Positions 58,509 to 64,000 of a stretch of 64,000 nt of DNA are shown piece after piece. The stretch spans positions 31,201,332-31,265,331 of the forward strand of contig NC_053046.1 in assembly GCF_003473485.1 (NCBI RefSeq). The letters run 5' to 3'. The DNA is from Medicago truncatula. Taxonomy: Eukaryota > Streptophyta > Magnoliopsida > Fabales > Fabaceae. Positions within the stretch are counted from its first letter, which is position 1. Each line of letters starts with the position of its first letter. Below the pieces are notes generated by a model. That model was given only the letters and a program-made list of their open reading frames with translations. It ran no database searches and was not told the origin of the DNA. The translations under genes and the position numbers were made by a program.

Positions 58509-60283
58509 ATGTCTTCTGCAGCAATAACAACAGTACTTGCTTTCCTTATCTTCACTTTCACATATTTTTTATCCAAACTATTCTTGCATCCAAAACAAAA
58601 AACCATCAATCATAAAAAGCCACCAGGTCCACCATCACTACCAATAATCGGAAACCTCCACATATTAGGCACCCTTCCACATAGAACACTTCAATCACTC
58701 TCCAAACAATATGGTCCAATCATGTCCTTACAACTAGGTCAAGTCCCAGCTATTGTCATTTCATCTTCAAAAGCCGCAGAGTCATTCGTCAAAACCCATG
58801 ACATCGTTTTCGCAAACCGACCGGAACTTGTAGGAGCACAGATCATGTCTTATGGTTGCAAAGGGTTGGCGTTTTCTAAGTACGACTCTTATTGGCGTAG
58901 TGTGAGAAAACTTTGTACTTCAAAACTTCTTAGTGCTTCGAAAGTTGAGATGTTTGGTCCTATTAGGAAGGAGAAGTTGGATGTTTTGGTTAAATCTTTG
59001 GAGAAAGCTGCTCTGGAGGGTGAGGTTGTGAATGTTAGTGAGGCTGTAGAGAATGTTATAGAGGATATTGTGTATAAGATGGTGTTGGGTCGGAGTAAGT
59101 ATGATCATATTGACCTAAAGAGGTTGGTTCAAGACGTAATGGCTTTGATTGGAGCTTTTAATATGGCTGATTATGTTCCTTGGTTAGGCACATTTGATCT
59201 TCAGGTAATATTTTTTTTAAGTATTCAAAGTATCTGCATTGTAAAATCAGTATGATTAACATATTTGCATATGACCAAAATCAAAATGAACTATATGTTA
59301 TAAAGACTAAAACCGAAACACCAAAAAAGAAAATATTTAATGTTTTCAGTTTTAAAAACAAATAAAACATTTATGGTTCCATTAAGTTCACTGAAAATAT
59401 TCAATTAGAAATTAACGTTATCAATTTGACTATTTGTTAGGGCTTAACACGAGCCTGCAAAAGAACCAACAAAGCACTTGATGAGGTGTTGGAGATGATA
59501 ATATCAGAGCATGAACAAACCACTAATACAGACAAAACTCGTCATGAAGACTTTGTAGACATACTTCTCACTTTTAAGCACCAAAACATTGATCATGGGA
59601 GTGAACAAAATCATGTCATTGATCGAACTAACATCAAAGCTATTTTACTAGACATGGTTGTGGCATCATTTAGTACATCTGCTACCACAATTGAGTGGGC
59701 TTTATCCGAACTTTTAAGGCATCCAAGAGTGATGAAAAATCTTCAAGATGAAATACAAAATGAAGTAGGAAATAAGAGAATGGTTGAAGAAAAGGATTTG
59801 AAGAATTTTAATTACTTAGATATGGTGGTTGATGAAACTTTAAGACTTCATCCAGTTTCACCCTTCTTACTCCCTCGTGAATGTAGAGAGAACATAACAA
59901 TTGATGGTTATTTTGTAAAGGAAAAGACACGAGTTATAGTAAATGCATTTACAATAGCGAGAGATCCTAATGTTTGGTCAGAAAATGCTGAAGAATTTTG
60001 TCCAGAGAGGTTTATTAATAAGAAATTGAATTATGAAGGACAAGAGTTTGAAAGTATACCATTTGGATTTGGTCGTAGGCGTTGCCCTGGAATTCAATTG
60101 GCTTTGAGGACTGTTAGGTTAAGCATAGCTCAATTGGTGCATTGCTTTAATTGGAAACTTCCATATAATATTAGTCCTTCTAATTTGAACATGGATGAGA
60201 AATTTGGACAATCTATACATAGAGCTCAACACTTACACGCAATACCAAGTTATCGTTTGGCAGGTGATGGCAAGCTTGAATAG
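58509..60283 (+). CDS. Cytochrome P450, CYP736A-like
   Basis: ER-bound haem monooxygenase of the CYP71 clan; substrate not predictable. Two exons, 58509-59204 and 59441-60283, phase 0; 511-512 aa, full length. I used ATG 58509 because no earlier in-frame ATG exists. It has an N-terminal membrane anchor (about residues 4-25), a Pro hinge PPGPPSLPIIGN, WRSVRK (helix C), the K-helix ETLR, PERF, and the haem loop FGFGRRRCPG. The I-helix reads ASFSTSATTIEW, so the usual acidic residue of the A-x-x-(D/E)-T oxygen-activation motif is Ser. The first-exon sequence (LPHRTLQSLSKQYGPIM) resembles CYP736A proteins. A broken paralogue follows at 61413. Confidence 0.88.
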
Positions 60284-61412
60284 TAGTTCCAAGAGGGACA
60301 ATATTATGTTTGCATTCAACAAGGTTATTACTAGTAAAGATGCTTTATTTTTAATTAGTCTAATGGTGTTTGTATAAAATATGTTAATGAATACTTTTGA
60401 TGGCTGATTCTGCACACATATGTGAGCTAACTTATGAACTACAGTGTATTTGGGCTAAACAACCTAATAGTTAAATGTTTATGAACTAAAAGCTTATTAT
60501 AGGAAAGGAAGAGATATTGCATTAAAACTATCTTTACATAAATGCCAATTATCGTGGTATATGTGTATGAATTACTTGTAGCCTTGTAGGGGAATTTTCT
60601 CCCCCCATCACTATCCAAATTTAGAAGTGGCAAAACAGATTTATCCTTTGAATTGGTCCGTTTAACCCACCATTTTAAGCAAATTGAGTTGACGTTTTAA
60701 GTTCATTCTCTAATTTGTCCGTCCCATCTAGCCTGATGAAAAAGTGGGTTTTGAGCTGCAGGCTTATGAAAAATTGTTTCTTTATTTTTATTGTACTATA
60801 GTCAATAAGAAAGTGGCCAAATTTTTAAAGATTGTTTTTACCCTTAAAAATAGTCGGAGGATTTTTGTTTTATTCATACAAGAGAATTTAAGACAAGAAG
60901 CATATTTTATCTAATTATGCTCCTTTAGTTTATAGTTAAATATTTACATATTTTCTTAAATAACTAAGAAGTTTTTTTTTGAAGGATTAAATAACTAAGA
61001 AGTTAGAGATTTCACGTACTTAAAAAAAAAAAAAGTTTGAGATTTCATTCTTTGACAAAAATTCTAACTCAATTTAAGTTCGAAAGAACACCAAGTCACC
61101 AACTGTACATGATTTATTAAAAATAAAATAAAAAGAGGCGACATAATATTCCTATCGTAGATGCATAATTTTTTTTAGATGTAATGTAATTGAATAACTA
61201 CTATTTCTCTAATGTTTCTTTGGAGGGAACTAAATCGTCAATATCTTTGGAGCGGAGTTATTTGCATCGAATGGAATGTGTACTTTTTTTTGCAGCACAA
61301 TATTTGTTTTTGTCAAAACAACAATAATAAAAGAATATTTAAACCAAAAATACAATTATTTTTTTCTTATGTGTTTTCAATAATTGATACTATTAATGTA
61401 ACTCTCTGTTAG
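60284..61412. other. Spacer between P450 and its broken paralogue
   Basis: No first exon for the downstream copy is present. The last 60-80 bp before 61413 may be old intron. AT-rich. Confidence 0.5.
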
Positions 61413-62240
61413 GGATTAACACGAGCCTGCAAGAAAACAAGTAAATCACTTGATGAGGTGCTGGAAGTGATAATAACAGAGCATGAACAAACAACTAATG
61501 TAGACAAAACTCATCATGAAGACTTCGTAGACATACTACTCTCAATTAAGAACCAAACCATAGATCAAAAGAATGAACAGAAACATGTTATTGATCGACC
61601 AAACATTAAGGCATATTACTAGACACGGTTATGGCAGCAATTGAAACATCTGCTACCGCGATTGAATGGGCTTTTATCTGAACTTTTAAGGAATCCAAGA
61701 GTGATGAAAACCCTTCAAGATGATATACAAAATGAAGTAGGAAATAAAAGAATGGTCGAAGAGAAAGATTTAGAGAAGTTAAGTTACTTAGATATGGTGG
61801 TTCATGAAACTTTAAGACTTTACCCTGTTGCACCCTTGTTACTCCCTCGTGAATGTAGAGAGAGTATAACAATTGATGGATATTTTATAATGGAAAAGAC
61901 ACGAGTTATAGTAAATGCATGGGCTATAGAGAGAGATTCTAGTGTTTGGTCAGAAAATTATGAAGAATTTCATCCAGAAAGATTTATTGACATGAAAATG
62001 AATTATGAAGGACATAAGTTTAAATCTATACCATTTGGTTCTGGTCGTAGACGTTGTCCTGGAATTGAAATGGGTTTGATCACAATTAAAATGGTTATAG
62101 CTCAATTGGTACATTGCTTTAATTGGGAACTTCCATGTAATATTAGTCCTTCCAATTTGAATATGGAGGAGAAATTTAGATCACTCTATTCCAAGGGCTC
62201 AACACTTGCACGCAATACCGAGTTATCACTTGACATGTGA
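61413..62240 (+). pseudogene. P450 pseudogene, CYP736A-like second exon only
   Basis: Starts after an intact-looking acceptor (CTCTGTTAG) with GLTRACKKTSKSLDEVLE, closely matching exon 2 of the upstream gene. A one-base deletion near 61610 breaks the frame before LLDTVMAAIETSATAIEW, a compensating shift near 61675 restores it, and a third shift near 62180 replaces the C-terminus (IPRAQHLHAIPSY is readable in another frame). K-helix ETLR, PERF and FGSGRRRCPG survive. Its I-helix keeps the standard A-x-x-E-T, unlike the intact gene. No exon 1. Confidence 0.88.
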
Positions 62241-63339
62241 CAACAAGCATGATTAGGTTCAAGAAGGAAAATGCTATGTTTAATTTGTATTCGTCAAAAT
62301 ATTATTAATTACTAAATACATTAACTTTTTTTAAAATTTAGATCGATTAATAACTTGTCTTTGCGTCTGATTTGCAGTAGGGAAGAGGGGTATGTTATTC
62401 ATATTATGCATAGTTGTCCAATGACAGTTTTGGCTTGGAACCACTTTGTAGATAATAAATGGAAGCTTGTTTCTAATAGGAATTTGTTTTACAGAATTGA
62501 GATGAACTTTTATATTGGGTAAGCTTCGGAGTGTGCGGTTATGGTGCTTAAGGAACCATTTCCATAGTAAAATGGTTTTGACATAATTGGGTTGAGATTT
62601 ATACAGGGTGCTGGAAACCATTAAGTACATCTAATAGTTTTTGAGTATAACTCACAAAAACCATTTCTAAATTTATGCAGGATCGTAAGGATTTCTTTAT
62701 GCACCATAACCACGCCAGCTTTAAAGTCATTTGTTATTTATTGTTGAGGTGAAGAGATAATTTAGTGCAGTCCTCTTCATGCTCTACTTGGGATTTGAAT
62801 AAACTATCAATTAATTCTTAATTATGACTCCATCTTCAACTTAGTCTTTTTTTTTTCTTTTTTTTTGAGAGAGTCTTCAACTTGTTCTTAAACTATATAA
62901 ATTTAGTCTTTAACATATACTCATTTCTGTCCTTATTATAAAAAGAAAAACACTTGATCAAAAAAATAAAAATAAAAAGAAAAACAAAAAAAATATCAAA
63001 ACCAATGCAATCATTATTTAATGTAACTTTTTTGATATTTTTACAAATATACTCTAATAAAAAATTATAAAACATTAAATACACTCATTAATATTAAAAA
63101 TATAAACATTAAATAAAGGAGTATTAAAACTTTTTAAACAATAAATACACCTTAAAATTTGCCAAAAAAAACTACATTTTAAAAGTTGTGACGTTTTCTT
63201 ATAAATATAACCATTTAAAAAAAAATTATAATAAGAATAAGAGGGAGTATAAAATATATGTCAGTTTAGTCTTTACTCGTAGAATTTTCATTTACTTTAA
63301 GTATTGTTATGAAATTAATCTAAAGTATGGCAAGATATT
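62241..63339. other. AT-rich stretch, no gene seen
   Basis: Low-complexity A and T runs; no ORF of interest. Confidence 0.5.
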
Positions 63340-64000
63340 GTGCAACATCGAAGAGTAGAGAGAAAATGATACAGGGAGAACAAAAGAGTATATTGTATTG
63401 CTTTTCAAGTGTGTTTTCACACTAAAATACGAGTATTATTTATAGGATACAATCTGAGCAAGTGAATGATCAAAGTAATTAAGGACCAGTAACCATCCCT
63501 TCACTTATAGGACTTATAGGAATGTGGAAGATTAAGGATGGACATCCACTAAGTTAATTATTCATAACACTCCCCCTTGGATGTCTATCATGATATGCAT
63601 CGTTAAAACCTCACTAAACAAAACCCCGTTGAAAAAAAATTCTAGCAAAAGTTCTTAAATTCACTTGATAGTGAAATATGAAACTCCCTGAAGGATTTCA
63701 TATGAAAGATGTGTTACAATTTATATATATGGCTCACTTGATAGTGAAATATGAAACTCCCTATAAGATTTCATATTTCACTATGAAAAAGTTCTTGAAT
63801 TCACTTCTGGTGAATATATCTGTAAAGAATATATGTCTTTTAAAAATAAATGGTAGACATTTACCCATTCCTTCTTTGAACTTTCAAGATATCATTGGTA
63901 TATTATTACCTAAAGTAATATTAAAAACACTCTCTTTTGAACACTCTCTAATACTTAGATTTAAATCATTGTGGGTGGGACATCCCAACAAAGTGGTGGG
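63340..64000. repeat. Probable copia-type retroelement sequence, cut by window end
   Basis: 63565-63640 has the ACACTCCCCCTTGGATGTC and GTTAAAACCTCACTAAACAAA phrases that I know from legume LTR-copia repeats. A 45-bp phrase (CACTTGATAGTGAAATATGA) occurs twice at 63661 and 63733. Ends were not resolved. Confidence 0.35.

Overview
This window is plant nuclear DNA: AT-rich, with GT-AG introns, and long LTR retrotransposons of the Ogre type (Ty3/gypsy, Tat lineage). The tandem AOX2 pair, the CYP736A-type P450 and the Ogre elements all point to a legume, most likely near Medicago, Trifolium or Vicia. Species was not established.

Left part, 1-18392, is one Ogre-like element (element B, + strand) with a second one (element A, - strand) nested in its 5' LTR. 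B has LTRs of about 2.2 kb, a PBS, a long leader, an open 548-codon gag and only scraps of pol. Its 3' region carries stem-loop modules and an 11-copy array of a 103-bp repeat. A has its 5' LTR (5828-9067), PBS, leader, an ORF1 remnant, a gag with an internal deletion, and a pol without the RT core. A's 3' LTR is gone, removed by a deletion that also took about 670 bp of B's LTR.

18393-33800 is a graveyard of other elements. It holds a Helitron-type 3' end, a B3-like and two RPA70/DUF223-like gene relics on the - strand, a SINE, a Mutator-like foldback MITE, a TRIM, a LINE remnant with RT deleted, and a cluster of related LTR fragments with TGTAAC...GTTACA termini arranged partly as a 1.4-kb inverted repeat.

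33800-64000 is gene-bearing. In order: a 25-bp minisatellite; a KUP7-type K+ transporter (10 exons, +); two tandem AOX2-type alternative oxidases (4 exons each, -); an Elongator subunit ELP5 homologue (8 exons, +); a CYP736A-type P450 (2 exons, +); and a frameshifted second exon of a paralogous P450. Introns hold MITEs and short RTE-type LINE tails.

The most unusual signal lies in non-coding retroelement sequence. Several unrelated elements carry sets of short stem-loops whose stems change in compensating pairs while position or loop is kept: four matched hairpins in the leaders of A and B, two-stem modules downstream of integrase, paired hairpins in the 103-bp satellite, and hairpin sets in the TGTAAC-type LTRs. 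This looks like selection on RNA (or single-strand DNA) structure. The packaging or dimerisation role proposed below is inference.
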